The translations under genes and the position numbers were made by a program. Below the pieces are notes generated by a model. That model had not been told where the DNA came from. It made no database searches and saw nothing but the letters and a program-made list of their open reading frames with translations. Of a stretch of 64,000 bases of DNA, positions 1 through 9,363 are shown piece by piece; within the stretch, counting starts at the first letter, position 1, and every line of letters begins with the position of its first letter. Source of the stretch: Rhodobacterales bacterium (lineage in GTDB: Bacteria > Pseudomonadota > Alphaproteobacteria > Rhizobiales > Stappiaceae); NCBI GenBank assembly GCA_008107755.1, contig VIRH01000058.1, positions 124,001 through 188,000 on the forward strand, written 5' to 3'.

Positions 1-1001
1 ATCATATCGAGGGCATCCTGCGCGAAGATCTGGACGCGCTCGACGCCTTCCTGTCGCACACCTGGGCCGTGACGGTGACCGGCGCACCGAAGCGTTGGGC
101 GATGGAGTTCATCGAGAACCACGAGAAGTCGCCACGCGCCTGGTATGGCGGCGCGATCGGCGCAGTGCTCTTCAACGGCGACATGAACACGGGTCTGACC
201 CTGCGCACTGTTCGCATCAAGGACGGTGTTGCCCAGATCCGAGCCGGGGCGACCCTGCTCTACGACAGCGTTCCGGAAGACGAGGAAGCGGAAACCGAGC
301 TGAAGGCCGAAGCGATGCGGGCTGCCGTGCGTGAGGCAGGTCTGGCAACTCGGGATGCAGAGAAGAAGGTCGAGCACAAGCCCGGCCAGGGTCTCAAGAT
401 CCTGCTTGTCGACCACGAGGACAGTTTCGTTCATACGCTTGCGAACTACTTCCGCCAGACGGGAGCCGACGTCGTCACCTACCGGACACCTGTTGCCGAT
501 CATGTCTTCCACGACGTTGCGCCGGATCTTGTGGTTCTTTCTCCCGGCCCCGGAAACCCGAAGGACTTTGATTGCGCGGCAACCATCGGGCGCGCCCGCT
601 CGAGGGCCTTGCCGATCTTCGGCGTGTGCCTTGGCCTTCAGGCCCTGTCGGAATATTTCGGCGCTGAACTCGGCCAGCTTGAAACGCCGATGCATGGCAA
701 GCCCTCACCGATTTCATTTTCGGAAAATTCCGTTCTCTTCGACGGGCTCGAGGCGCCGGTCGTTGTCGGTCGATATCATTCGCTGTTCGCCACACGCGAG
801 ACGCTCCCGTCGGATCTGCGTGTTACCGCCGAAACGGAAGACGGTGTCATCATGGCAGTGGAACACACGAGCGAGGCAATCGCGGCTGTCCAGTTTCATC
901 CAGAGTCAATCATGTCGCTTGATCAGGATGCCGGTCACAAGATCATAGAGAACGTCGTCAACCGCCTTGTGAGGTCGGGTCAGCTGGCAAAAGCCGTCTG
1001 A
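1..1001 (+). CDS. trpE: Anthranilate synthase, fused TrpE-TrpG, 3' part
   Basis: The gene enters from the left edge, open in frame from base 3 and ending with TGA at 999-1001, so only the last 332 codons are present. The first ~115 residues are the C-terminal end of the chorismate-binding TrpE domain (VTGAPK and the AGATLLYDS segment). After a short linker comes a complete glutamine amidotransferase (TrpG) domain: [10 protein letters not shown] start, SPGPGNP oxyanion loop, nucleophile Cys in GVCLG (codon 627-629) and the HPES motif supplying the catalytic His and Glu. The enzyme makes anthranilate from chorismate and glutamine, the first step of tryptophan synthesis. The single-chain TrpE(G) form is typical of rhizobia and relatives. 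A strong terminator follows directly, so it appears to be transcribed alone. The regulatory region lies outside the window. Confidence 0.96.
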   Translation, partial: HIEGILREDLDALDAFLSHTWAVTVTGAPKRWAMEFIENHEKSPRAWYGGAIGAVLFNGDMNTGLTLRTVRIKDGVAQIRAGATLLYDSVPEDEEAETELKAEAMRAAVREAGLATRDAEKKVEHKPGQGLKILLVDHEDSFVHTLANYFRQTGADVVTYRTPVADHVFHDVAPDLVVLSPGPGNPKDFDCAATIGRARSRALPIFGVCLGLQALSEYFGAELGQLETPMHGKPSPISFSENSVLFDGLEAPVVVGRYHSLFATRETLPSDLRVTAETEDGVIMAVEHTSEAIAAVQFHPESIMSLDQDAGHKIIENVVNRLVRSGQLAKAV

Positions 1002-1022
1002 CAAGATCAGACAGAAACATGG

Positions 1023-1053
1023 AAAACGCGCCTGAAATCAGGCGCGTTTTTTT
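1023..1053 (+). terminator. Rho-independent terminator of trpE(G)
   Basis: A 12-13 bp GC-rich stem (AAAACGCGCCTGA pairing with TCAGGCGCGTTTT, two-base loop) is followed by an uninterrupted T run. It starts 22 bases after the trpE(G) stop codon. Confidence 0.9.
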
Positions 1054-1291
1054 ATATTACCCCCACCTGATTGACGTAGCGTTTTTTAGCTCTATACGCG
1101 TGCCTGCGAAAACTCTCATTGCACCCAGAAGTTTCAATAAGCATCTGTTTTTTAACAAAAAAGGTCGTGATTAAAATTTTAAGGAACCGATCCCGGGTCC
1201 CACGCATTTGCTGCTTGACGCCGAGGCGATCCCGCTTCGACAGACTGGCGAGGTCAGTCCAAAGCGTTTTACTTTAGAAAGGATGAATTCG

Positions 1292-1657
1292 ATGCTTACA
1301 ATGAAGAAAACCCTTGGAACTGCCATGAGTGTTCTCTTTGTCTCTTCTTCCCTTATTGGTGCCGCACACGCTGAAGCTCTCTTCGGCAACGACGCTGACG
1401 GCGATCTTCCGCTGAAGCCGGGTGCTCAGGTCGAGCAGAACGCCGAAGCGAAGATGGATGCCGGCGTGACCGCAAAGAAGGACATGGTGGGTGATGCCGA
1501 CGGCGACGTTCCGCTGACACTCGAGCAGCAGGCAGAGACCAATGCTGAAGTGAAGATGGACGCGGCAAAAGACGCAACGCAGGGGTCGACACTCGCTGGC
1601 GATGCCGATGGCGATCAGCCGACCAACCAGCCGATCATCGATACCGACGAATCCTAA
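1292..1657 (+). CDS. Small secreted protein with three DADGD motifs
   Basis: 121 residues. The ATG at 1292 is preferred because GAAAGGA lies 8 bases upstream; ATGs at 1283 and 1301 are in frame but poorly spaced. Residues 1-28 form a signal peptide (MKKTLG, a hydrophobic stretch, then AAHA). The mature part is acidic and repetitive: DADGD occurs at 34-38, 68-72 and 104-108, each followed by xPL or xPT, and the first two are followed by an NAE.KMDA segment, giving a period of about 35 residues. The D-x-D-G-D pattern resembles calcium-binding loops such as EF-hand or thrombospondin type 3 loops, but flanking helices are not evident. There are no cysteines. I do not recognise the family; calcium binding is inference. 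It is a lone gene with ~240 bases of upstream non-coding DNA. Confidence 0.8.
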   Translation: MLTMKKTLGTAMSVLFVSSSLIGAAHAEALFGNDADGDLPLKPGAQVEQNAEAKMDAGVTAKKDMVGDADGDVPLTLEQQAETNAEVKMDAAKDATQGSTLAGDADGDQPTNQPIIDTDES

Positions 1658-1838
1658 GCCGGTACATCAACGGGCCGCGCCTCCAGGCGCGGTCGGTTGC
1701 CTGTCTTGAGCAGATCCTGCCCTTACGTTATTACAGTTTGGTGGTTATCCCTTCCACAGGCCTTTCCCAAACCTCCCGAAGAGCCTAGATTTCCATGGTT
1801 GCCATGTTCAGGCTTGGTGAATTCGAGGGATCGGGTCT

Positions 1839-2366
1839 GTGCCATTTCTTCTTGCAGCAATCGGGATACTTGCAGCCCTGATCTGGATTTACCGGTCGGG
1901 AAAAAGGGCGTCGCCGTCTCCTGTGCGGCACACATCCCAGAGGACACAATCAGGCGCCGTCGTTCCATCGCAGTGGGGCTACCGCGTCAGAAAGAACTCT
2001 CATCCCGTCGAAGGCGTTGAGGATCCCCGCCTCAGTTGCGCCGCTCTTCTCGTTCTCGTAGCAGACTTGGATGGAGGGATATCGAAGGCGGAGAAGGATT
2101 GCATCTTCAAGCAATTACGCACTACCCTCGGCCTGCCGCCAGCGAAAGCTCCGGACGTCTACGAGACGGCAATTTGGCTTTGCAACCAGGAAGCAGACAG
2201 GGATGAAATGGTGCGCCGTCTGATTAGGCACACCGTGAGCCTCGGGGGATATGAAACCCTTCCTGACATGATCCAGATGGTGAGTGAAGTCGGAAAGGCC
2301 GACACAGGCACTCTGACGGACGACACGGCTCTGGTCGTTGAAAAACTCAAACTGCTCAACGCCTAG
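1839..2366 (+). CDS. Membrane-anchored TerB-like domain protein
   Basis: 175 residues from a GTG start, chosen because GAGGGA lies 8 bases upstream and no in-frame ATG fits. Residues 1-17 are a single transmembrane anchor, followed by a basic linker to about residue 60 and then a helical domain. The segment LVLVADLDGGISKAEKD matches the acidic, metal-binding-like opening of TerB/TerB-like domains (x-A-D-G-x-I-s-x-x-E). The TerB fold was named from tellurite-resistance operons, but most stand-alone copies have no proven function. No other ter gene is nearby, so tellurite resistance should not be assumed. Confidence 0.7.
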   Translation: MPFLLAAIGILAALIWIYRSGKRASPSPVRHTSQRTQSGAVVPSQWGYRVRKNSHPVEGVEDPRLSCAALLVLVADLDGGISKAEKDCIFKQLRTTLGLPPAKAPDVYETAIWLCNQEADRDEMVRRLIRHTVSLGGYETLPDMIQMVSEVGKADTGTLTDDTALVVEKLKLLNA

Positions 2367-2569
2367 ACATCTGAAACATCTTAATGAACTTCACTCGACA
2401 ACAGCTTTCTTTGTGTAATTCCGCTTCACATTCAATACACCGAAAGATCAGAAGCAAGTTGAAATGCACGCAATAAAGGGGTTTGATAGGTCTATTAAGC
2501 TGCCCTGAATTCGATTCTTGTGGCAGGAGGACCACCACGCGTTTCGAATTCGGACCGCAGGGAGATGAA

Positions 2570-3505
2570 ATGACCGACAGGAACATCGGGAAAACATCGC
2601 TTCCGTGGGGTTACATCCGCGCCGGGGCTCTTGTCGCTTTCGGCATCTTCGTCAATTTCGCTGCAGCGTCCCTCCCCGTTTCCGCGGCAGAACCTTTAAA
2701 TCTGCGCAATCACTTCCTCGGTATCGGAAATTGCCCGCCCTGGCATCCTCAGTCCGTCGAGATCTGCAGACACAGCCTGGAGAAGGTGGTGAGTGCTTTG
2801 GCCCCGCGGATCGGAACCGGGCCCGAGACGACGCACCTTCTGATCAATGAGGGAGCGAGCGCTCCGGCATTGAAACGCAAGGCAATGGAACTGGCGAGCA
2901 AGCTCGGGACAGAAGACCGGCTGATCATCTACGCCAATCTTCCACTCGCCCCCGACGAGGACGCCGGGACGGACGAGTCGACCGGCTTCGCTCTGGAGCT
3001 GTGGGCGGACCAGAAACCCGTTTCGACCGAAGATGCAATCGGAAGCGGCACCTGGATTTCCGCGTCCGCCTTTGCCTCGATGATCCACACCATCTCCGCG
3101 GCCGAGGTCATCCTCATTCTCGATACCAACAATTCCAATGCGGTGAACCTGACCCTCCTGGAAGAAAACACCGTGGATCTCAAGGAACGGCCGGAGGCTC
3201 TCGTCACATCGGCCAGCCCCGGGCAGGCTGCGAACTATTCCGCAGACCGCACCATCTCGCTCTTTGCCAAGCATCTGGCAGCCGCCCTGAACGTTACCGA
3301 AGGTTCTCTACTGGAAGTGATGACCGCAGCGGCTAGCGGCACCCGTCAGGCCGCAATTCCGATCTGTGCCTCCTTGAAGGCCCACAAGAGCGAAGCGGAT
3401 TCCGGTCAGTCAAGCGACTGCACCCAGGTGCCTGAGATCCATGATCCAGACGCGCTGCTCGACCACATCGCTCTTGCGCCGCTTCCTGTTTCGGAAGTGA
3501 ACTAG
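2570..3505 (+). CDS. Secreted caspase-fold protein lacking the catalytic dyad
   Basis: 311 residues from ATG 2570, with GGGAG 5 bases upstream. A signal peptide ends near residue 40 (VSAAEP). The layout follows a caspase p20 domain (peptidase C14): LRNHFLGIGN at 45-54, a predicted helix, THLLINEGAS, then strand DRLIIYANLP (116-125) where active members have YYSGHG, and strand AEVILILDTNNSN (178-190) where active members have DxCxSG, then ALVTSAS (210-216). The His is thus replaced within ANLP and the Cys by Asn, so cysteine-peptidase activity is not expected. Four of its Cys residues (C54, C66, C267, C284) could form disulfides in the periplasm. The family assignment is by pattern only; a role as a pseudo-enzyme or binding scaffold is inference. 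It has no obvious operon partner. Confidence 0.65.
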   Translation: MTDRNIGKTSLPWGYIRAGALVAFGIFVNFAAASLPVSAAEPLNLRNHFLGIGNCPPWHPQSVEICRHSLEKVVSALAPRIGTGPETTHLLINEGASAPALKRKAMELASKLGTEDRLIIYANLPLAPDEDAGTDESTGFALELWADQKPVSTEDAIGSGTWISASAFASMIHTISAAEVILILDTNNSNAVNLTLLEENTVDLKERPEALVTSASPGQAANYSADRTISLFAKHLAAALNVTEGSLLEVMTAAASGTRQAAIPICASLKAHKSEADSGQSSDCTQVPEIHDPDALLDHIALAPLPVSEVN

Positions 3506-3527
3506 CACTTCGAGCAGCTGTTTCAGA

Positions 3528-3545
3528 GCGCCTGGCCGGAGGCGC
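3528..3545 (-). terminator. Possible weak terminator hairpin downstream of the Amt-GGDEF-EAL gene
   Basis: A perfect 6-bp stem GCGCCT/AGGCGC with a six-base loop sits between the convergent stop codons at 3505 and 3568. There is no T tract on either side, so termination is only a possibility. Confidence 0.3.
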
Positions 3546-3567
3546 CAGCGCCGCCCTCCTCCGATTG

Positions 3568-6500
3568 TCAGCTCGCGAGGTATTCCGCGTTTGAATGCTC
3601 GAGGGCCGTCAGTTCACCTCCCTCCAGCTTGTCCAGCGCTTCGCGGACCTCGGGCGGGACGCTGCGGACCAGTTTGTCGACCGGCGCCGGGTGACCGATG
3701 AGGAAGCCTTGAGCCTCATGGCAGCCGCGCTGCGCGAGCAGGCAGAGGATCTCGGTGTCTTCGACGCCTTCGGCCACGACCTCCATCTTGAGTGCCCGGC
3801 CGAGACGCACGACGGTTTCAATGATTGCAAGCGAACCGTAGTTCCTGCGCGCCTCACGGACGAAGGATCGGTCGATCTTGATGCAATCGAACGGGAAGCG
3901 GCTCAGGTAGCTCAAGGAGGAATAACCGACGCCGAAATCATCGAGCGCTATCTTGACGCCGATGGACTTCAGGCGGTTCAGGACTGCGAGAGCGCGTGCA
4001 TCATCCTCAATCAACGTGCTTTCGGTGATTTCAAGCTCGATCCGTTCCGCCGGCACGCCCGACTGCGCGATCGCGTGTTCGACATCGTCGACGAATTCCC
4101 TGTCGCGAAATTGCACCGGACTTACGTTCAGGCTGATATTGGCGGTCGGAATGGCTGAGGAAGCGACCCGCAAGCTTTCCTCAAGCACGTATTTCCCGAT
4201 AGAAACGATCTGCCCCGAAGCTTCGGCAACAGGAATGAAGTCCGACGGATTGACGAGACCTTCGACGGGATGCTTCCAGCGGATAAGCGCCTCGTAACTT
4301 TCGATCTGGCCACGCGCAAGATTGAGGCGCGGCTGGAAATGAAGCTCGAACAGCCCTTCGGCAAGCGCCGTCGTCAGATCCTTTTCCAGTGCGCGGCGCT
4401 GACGGACCTTGTCGCCCATACCATCCTGGAACAGGCAATAGGTGTGCCGTCCAGAGTTCTTCGCATTGTAAAGGGCAATATCCGCATTCGAGATGAGCTG
4501 ATCCTCGCTTTCCTCGCCCTTGATGAGCGCAATGCCGACGCTCGCGCTTGGCTTGAGCACGAGGCCATGTCCGCAGTCGATCGGCTCGGACAGGGCCTGG
4601 ACGAGACGAAGCGCCATGTCTTCGGCCTGGTTTGAGAACTGTATGCCGTTTTGAATGATGGCGAATTCGTCCCCGCCCAGCCGTGACACCGTGTCGCCGA
4701 CACGACTGCAATGCCTCAGGCGGTCCGCCGTCATGCGAATGACCCTGTCGCCAACGGGATGGCCATGAAGATCGTTGATGTCCTTGAACCGATCCAGGTC
4801 GATGAGGAGCAGTGCCCCGGTGCAGCCTGAGCGTTGGCTCTTTTTCGATGCCTGCTTCAACTCGGCATTGAAGACGGCGCGGTTCGGCAGATCGGTGAGC
4901 GGGTCGTGCTGCGCCAGATGAAGGATCTGCGCCTCCGCCTTCTTGCGCTCCCTCAGGTCGACAAGAGCGGACACGCGCGTCGGGACACCTCTATAGGAGA
5001 TCACCCTTGTGCGGATTTCGACCGGCACCTTTTCACCACTGCGGCTGATCAGCGTGATTTCGCGCGGTTCCTTTTCCGCCTTCACCAGATGTTCTTCCAG
5101 CGTCCCTGCCAGCTTGTTCTCGACAAACTCGTAGAGGCCGCGCATTTCCAGTTCATCGATCGAATAGCCGATCAGGTCCTCAAAGGTAGTGTTTCCATCG
5201 AGGATGCGCCCATCCACCGAGATGACGATGGCATCGAAGGTCGCATTGGCAAGGGCGGACAGGCGCTCCGCCTCTTCCTGCGTCCGCCGCGCGTCGGCCG
5301 CCATCAGGTGAGCCTGCTCCTCACTCTGGACTGTGTCTATGAGGGCATTGAAAAGCCTGGTCAGGCGCTCGGAATCGTCGCCGCGGGAGACGTCAAGCCG
5401 CATCGACAGATCGGCCTTCCCCGCAATCAGCTTGTCGAGCGCGTCCTCCACATGACCGATGCCGAGCCGCGTGCCGTGTTCGGCCTCGTTGAGACCGAGG
5501 TCCTCGGCATCCGCACTGAGCCGCATCGGCTGGATCCGGTTGAGCACCGAAAGGATTACCCAACCGGCGCCGAAACACCAGACGAAACAAGCGACGGCCC
5601 CCGACAGCTGCACCCCGAACTGGGGCAGCCTTGCGCCGAGCGGCAGAAGCTCCACCGGTGCGACGAGCGACAGAGCCAGCGTCCCCGCGACACCTGCAAA
5701 GCCGTGAACGCTGATCGCTCCGACCGGATCGTCTATCTTCAGCCCCCGCTCCAGCACCCACGCACCGCCGATGGCGACGACGCCGCCGAGCCCACCGATA
5801 AAGATTGCCCCGGCGGGCGTGACAACGTGACATCCGGCCGTGATCGCAACCAACCCGCCGAGCAGTCCGGAAATGGAATTCTCCGGCAGAATGAACCTGT
5901 CCCGCCATCGCCCGACGATATAGCCCGTTGCGGTACCGGCCGCTGCTGCAAGCACGGTGTTGGCCAGGATACGCGGAACGTCCCAGGACGCCGCCAGGGT
6001 CGAGCCGCCGTTAAACCCCAGCCACCCGACGAAAAGGATCAGGGCACCGGACGTCGCGAGCACAGAGCTGTGCCCCTGGATCCGGCAGGGGCTGCCATCC
6101 TCCGCGAACCGGCCGATACGCGGCCCGAGAAGGACGCAGGCTGCGAGGGAAATCCAGGCGCCTGTGCTATGGACCACCGTAGACCCTGCGAAGTCGACAA
6201 ATCCCCACTCGTGAAGAAACGCTGATGCCTCTGGAAACAGCGCACTCCCCCAGACCCAATGGGCAAACACGGGGTAGATCAGACCCGCGGTCAAAACCGA
6301 GCAGCAAATGTAGGCGGACAGGCGCATGCGTTCAGCGACGGCGCCGGAAATGATTGTCGCCGCGGTGCCGCAGAACATGACCTGAAAGGCGAAGATGGTC
6401 AGTTCCCAGGGATCGAGACCCGACAGTCCGACCAGATGCCAGCCAAATCCGGCGAACCATCCTCCCCCGGGACCGAAGGCGATCGCAAATCCGAATGTCC

Positions 6501-6765
6501 CGAACATCAGGACCGAGACAGCCAGATCGAGCAGGTTCTTCTGGGCGACGTTGATGGAGTTCTTCGACCGTACCAGACCGGCCTCGAGCAACATGAACCC
6601 CACCTGCATGAGCAGCACCAGCCCGGCAGTGACCAGCACCCAGACCATGTCGAGGCTTTTCTGCAGGGATCCGAGATCAACGACCTGTGCAGCCTGCGCG
6701 GCATTTGCCGCAACAAAACCCGCCATTCCCGAAACAATGCCGGCCGCAACCGTGCCCATCCTCAT
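3568..6765 (-). CDS. Ammonium transporter fused to PAS-GGDEF-EAL (c-di-GMP enzyme)
   Basis: 1065 residues if started at ATG 6765, which has GGGGTAGGG 6 bases upstream; the frame stays open to an ATG at 6807 with no ribosome site. The order is: signal or N-terminal hydrophobic segment; Amt/Rh ammonium channel (31-416) with both pore histidines (H199 in VVHST, H354 in SVHGF); HAMP-like or helical linker (437-485); PAS (503-606); GGDEF domain with an intact motif at 697-701 and an RxxD inhibitory site at 688-691; EAL domain with EAL at 825-827 and downstream DDFG and KIDRSF motifs. Both cyclase and phosphodiesterase sites look intact. The plausible role is coupling ammonium sensing or transport to cyclic-di-GMP levels. 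Amt channels fused to signalling output domains are known; which activity dominates here cannot be told. No glnK gene is adjacent. Confidence 0.93.
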   Translation of the reverse strand: MRMGTVAAGIVSGMAGFVAANAAQAAQVVDLGSLQKSLDMVWVLVTAGLVLLMQVGFMLLEAGLVRSKNSINVAQKNLLDLAVSVLMFGTFGFAIAFGPGGGWFAGFGWHLVGLSGLDPWELTIFAFQVMFCGTAATIISGAVAERMRLSAYICCSVLTAGLIYPVFAHWVWGSALFPEASAFLHEWGFVDFAGSTVVHSTGAWISLAACVLLGPRIGRFAEDGSPCRIQGHSSVLATSGALILFVGWLGFNGGSTLAASWDVPRILANTVLAAAAGTATGYIVGRWRDRFILPENSISGLLGGLVAITAGCHVVTPAGAIFIGGLGGVVAIGGAWVLERGLKIDDPVGAISVHGFAGVAGTLALSLVAPVELLPLGARLPQFGVQLSGAVACFVWCFGAGWVILSVLNRIQPMRLSADAEDLGLNEAEHGTRLGIGHVEDALDKLIAGKADLSMRLDVSRGDDSERLTRLFNALIDTVQSEEQAHLMAADARRTQEEAERLSALANATFDAIVISVDGRILDGNTTFEDLIGYSIDELEMRGLYEFVENKLAGTLEEHLVKAEKEPREITLISRSGEKVPVEIRTRVISYRGVPTRVSALVDLRERKKAEAQILHLAQHDPLTDLPNRAVFNAELKQASKKSQRSGCTGALLLIDLDRFKDINDLHGHPVGDRVIRMTADRLRHCSRVGDTVSRLGGDEFAIIQNGIQFSNQAEDMALRLVQALSEPIDCGHGLVLKPSASVGIALIKGEESEDQLISNADIALYNAKNSGRHTYCLFQDGMGDKVRQRRALEKDLTTALAEGLFELHFQPRLNLARGQIESYEALIRWKHPVEGLVNPSDFIPVAEASGQIVSIGKYVLEESLRVASSAIPTANISLNVSPVQFRDREFVDDVEHAIAQSGVPAERIELEITESTLIEDDARALAVLNRLKSIGVKIALDDFGVGYSSLSYLSRFPFDCIKIDRSFVREARRNYGSLAIIETVVRLGRALKMEVVAEGVEDTEILCLLAQRGCHEAQGFLIGHPAPVDKLVRSVPPEVREALDKLEGGELTALEHSNAEYLAS

Positions 6766-7184
6766 GCGCAACCCTACCCCTGAAAACAGGGGCATGATCA
6801 GGAGCATAGGTTAACTAAACATTGCTATTTCTGCCTATGTCGAGGGGCGTGAATGTCTGCTTATTTGTTGTCCATCTCAGCAGGTTGGATGACTTCAAGT
6901 ATCGAGATTTCAAGGTGCTGGTTTTTATCGTGGTTTTCGAACTACCCCTAAGGCATATTCATCGCCTTCAGCGCCTGTGACGCAGAAGACAGCGGCCTAA
7001 AATATGTGCATCCAGCCCTGCCTCTGGGGCAGACGATTTCGCGTTGCTGACGCTTCACACGACAAAAAACGCGAATCCTCTTCGTTACGATGGTCGCCCG
7101 GAGCGCCGCAGATGAGAAGAGCGCATGCAAAAAAGGCGGCCAATGGCCGCCTTTTCGCAAATCTTCCGTTCTATCCGGACGGGA
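6766..7184. other. Non-coding interval between ilvD and the Amt-GGDEF-EAL gene
   Basis: About 420 bases that hold the ilvD terminator at the right end and, presumably, the promoter of the leftward Amt-GGDEF-EAL gene. The ORFs crossing it are low-complexity and lack ribosome sites. I see no convincing sigma-54 or NtrC sites by eye. Confidence 0.6.
7129..7156 (-). terminator. Terminator of ilvD
   Basis: Stem AAAAGGCGGCC/GGCCGCCTTTT with a tiny AT loop. On the minus strand the stem ends in a T run. It lies about 30 bases after the ilvD stop. Confidence 0.85.
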
Positions 7185-9029
7185 TCAGTCAACTTCGCGA
7201 ACCGCTCCCTTGGAGGCGCTCGTCGTCATTTTGGCGTAGGCGCGCAGAGCCTTGGACACCTTGCGCTTTCGTTTCTCGACCGGCTTCCAGGCCTCATCGC
7301 CCTTGTCTTCCATGGCCGTGCGGCGGCTGGCAAGTTCGTTGTCCGGAATATCGACCTTCAGCACCCGGTTCGGAATGTCGATGACGATCGTGTCGCCCTC
7401 CTCAACCAGTCCGATGGCACCGCCTTCAGCAGCTTCCGGCGAAATATGACCGATGGAGAGACCGGACGAGCCGCCTGAGAAACGGCCGTCGGTGATCAGC
7501 GCACACGCCTTTCCGAGCCCCTTCGACTTCAGATAACTGGTCGGGTAGAGCATCTCCTGCATGCCGGGTCCGCCGCGCGGTCCTTCGTAGCGGATCAGCA
7601 CAACGTCGCCTTCCTTGACCTTGTTGGTCAGGATTGCGGACACAGCACTGTCCTGGCTCTCGAAGATGCGGGCCGGACCGGAGAAGGTCAGGATGCTCTC
7701 GTCGACACCTGCGGTCTTAACCACGCAGCCATCCTCGGCGATATTGCCGTAGAGAACGGCAAGACCGCCGTCGTTGCTGTAGGCATGTTCCTTGTTGCGG
7801 ATCACACCGGACTTTCGGTCGAGATCAAGGTCGTCCCAGCGGCGATCCTGACTGAACGCGACCTGCGTCGGTACACCGCCGGGCGCTGCACGGAAGAACT
7901 CGTGAACGCTCTCGGAATTTGTCTGCGTGATATCCCAGTGCGAAAGCGCTTCCTTCATGCTGGCCGAATGGATCGTCGGAACGTCGGAATGCAGCAACCC
8001 TGCCCGGTCCAGCTCGCCGAGGATCGACATGATGCCGCCAGCGCGATGGACGTCTTCCATATGGATGTTCTCGACGGCCGGAGCGACCTTGCAGAGCACC
8101 GGCACCTGCTTTGACAGACGATCGATGTCATCCATCTTGAAGCCGACTTCACCCTCGTAGGACGCCGCCAGAAGGTGAAGGATCGTATTGGTCGAACCGC
8201 CCATGGAAATGTCGAGGCTCATGGCGTTTTCAAACGCCTTGAAGCTGGCGACATTGCGCGGCAGAACGCTTTCGTCTTCCTGTTCGTAATAGCGCTTTGC
8301 GAGATCCACGATCAGGTGCCCGGCTTCCACGAACAGACGCTCGCGGTCCGCATGGGTGGCAAGCGTTGAGCCGTTGCCGGGCAGCGCCAGGCCAAGAGCT
8401 TCCGTCAGACAGTTCATGGAGTTGGCGGTAAACATGCCCGAACAGGACCCGCAGGTCGGGCATGCATTCTGTTCCATGGTCAGGACGTCGGCATCCGACA
8501 TCCGGTCATCAGCTGCGGCAACCATCGCGTCGATGAGGTCGACGGACTTGGCGACGCCGTTTTCCAGAACCACCTTGCCTGCTTCCATCGGACCGCCGGA
8601 CACGAAGACGACCGGAATGTTCAGCCGCATGGCCGCATTCAGCATGCCCGGTGTGATCTTGTCGCAGTTCGAAATGCACACGAGTGCGTCGGCGCAATGG
8701 CCGTTGACCATATATTCGACCGCATCCGCGATGACTTCGCGCGATGGCAGCGAATAGAGCATGCCGTCATGACCCATGGCGATGCCGTCATCAACGGCGA
8801 TCGTATTGAATTCCTTCGCGACACCGCCAGCCTTTTCAACTTCGCGGGCCACGAGCTGGCCGAGATCCTTCAGGTGCACATGGCCCGGAACGAACTGCGT
8901 GAAGGAATTGGCGATGGCAATGATCGGCTTGCCGAAATCATCGTCCTTCATGCCGGTGGCGCGCCATAGACCGCGCGCGCCCGCCATGTTGCGGCCGTGG
9001 GTCGAGGTTCTGGAACGATACGGAGGCAT
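7185..9029 (-). CDS. ilvD: Dihydroxy-acid dehydratase
   Basis: 614 residues, full family length. It dehydrates 2,3-dihydroxy-isovalerate and 2,3-dihydroxy-3-methylvalerate to the keto acids that precede valine, leucine and isoleucine. The start [21 protein letters not shown] is canonical, with GGGAG about 8 bases before the ATG. Iron-sulfur ligands are seen in CISNCDK and [10 protein letters not shown], and the family segments [19 protein letters not shown] and the C-terminal [11 protein letters not shown] are present. It is a single-gene transcription unit bounded by its own terminator and a 330-base upstream gap. No leader peptide rich in branched-chain residues was recognised. Confidence 0.98.
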   Translation of the reverse strand: MPPYRSRTSTHGRNMAGARGLWRATGMKDDDFGKPIIAIANSFTQFVPGHVHLKDLGQLVAREVEKAGGVAKEFNTIAVDDGIAMGHDGMLYSLPSREVIADAVEYMVNGHCADALVCISNCDKITPGMLNAAMRLNIPVVFVSGGPMEAGKVVLENGVAKSVDLIDAMVAAADDRMSDADVLTMEQNACPTCGSCSGMFTANSMNCLTEALGLALPGNGSTLATHADRERLFVEAGHLIVDLAKRYYEQEDESVLPRNVASFKAFENAMSLDISMGGSTNTILHLLAASYEGEVGFKMDDIDRLSKQVPVLCKVAPAVENIHMEDVHRAGGIMSILGELDRAGLLHSDVPTIHSASMKEALSHWDITQTNSESVHEFFRAAPGGVPTQVAFSQDRRWDDLDLDRKSGVIRNKEHAYSNDGGLAVLYGNIAEDGCVVKTAGVDESILTFSGPARIFESQDSAVSAILTNKVKEGDVVLIRYEGPRGGPGMQEMLYPTSYLKSKGLGKACALITDGRFSGGSSGLSIGHISPEAAEGGAIGLVEEGDTIVIDIPNRVLKVDIPDNELASRRTAMEDKGDEAWKPVEKRKRKVSKALRAYAKMTTSASKGAVREVD

Positions 9030-9363
9030 TTGTCTCTCCCTGCGAAATGGCGCGTCTTCGGCGCGCTGCGGCGTGTTTTACAGCCGAAGCGGGCCAGTTC
9101 TTGCGCGCCCGTTTTTTGATCCGATAAGGGTTTGACAGGTTTTCGTCCGGAACGAAAGGCCGGAAAATAAAAAAAGAGTACGCTGCGGTACGGTTCAAAA
9201 ACCACGCCGGCGACAACTCTTCCAGGCGGCTGCCGACGCAGAGCGCCGAACCTGCCAAATGTATCGATAGACAAAAGAAAGCCGGTGCGGGAAGACCCGA
9301 CACCGGCCAACCTTCGAACCGTCTCGAGGGGGGGGGAGGTCAGACGGCCCGAACTCGAAAGTC
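9030..9363. other. Non-coding interval upstream of ilvD
   Basis: 334 bases containing the presumed ilvD promoter and, at its left end, the terminator of the oxidoreductase gene. ORFs here overlap on both strands and none has a ribosome site. A poly-G run of nine or so bases lies near 9330. Confidence 0.6.
9271..9308 (-). terminator. Terminator of the Old Yellow Enzyme gene
   Basis: On the minus strand a long stem (GCCGGTGTCGGG pairing with CCCGCACCGGC, one mismatch) is followed by TTTCTTTTG. It begins about 55 bases after the stop codon of the 9364-10470 gene. Confidence 0.75.

Noticed and set aside
1071-1098. TTGACG and TATACG as a promoter for the DADGD-protein gene
   Set aside because: Spacing is 16 bases but the -10 is poor and the site is nearly 200 bases from the gene; not enough to call.
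4834-6225. Long plus-strand open frame of 463 codons
   Set aside because: It is antisense to the Amt-GGDEF-EAL gene, has no ribosome site and its translation is low-complexity Arg/Pro/Asp-rich.
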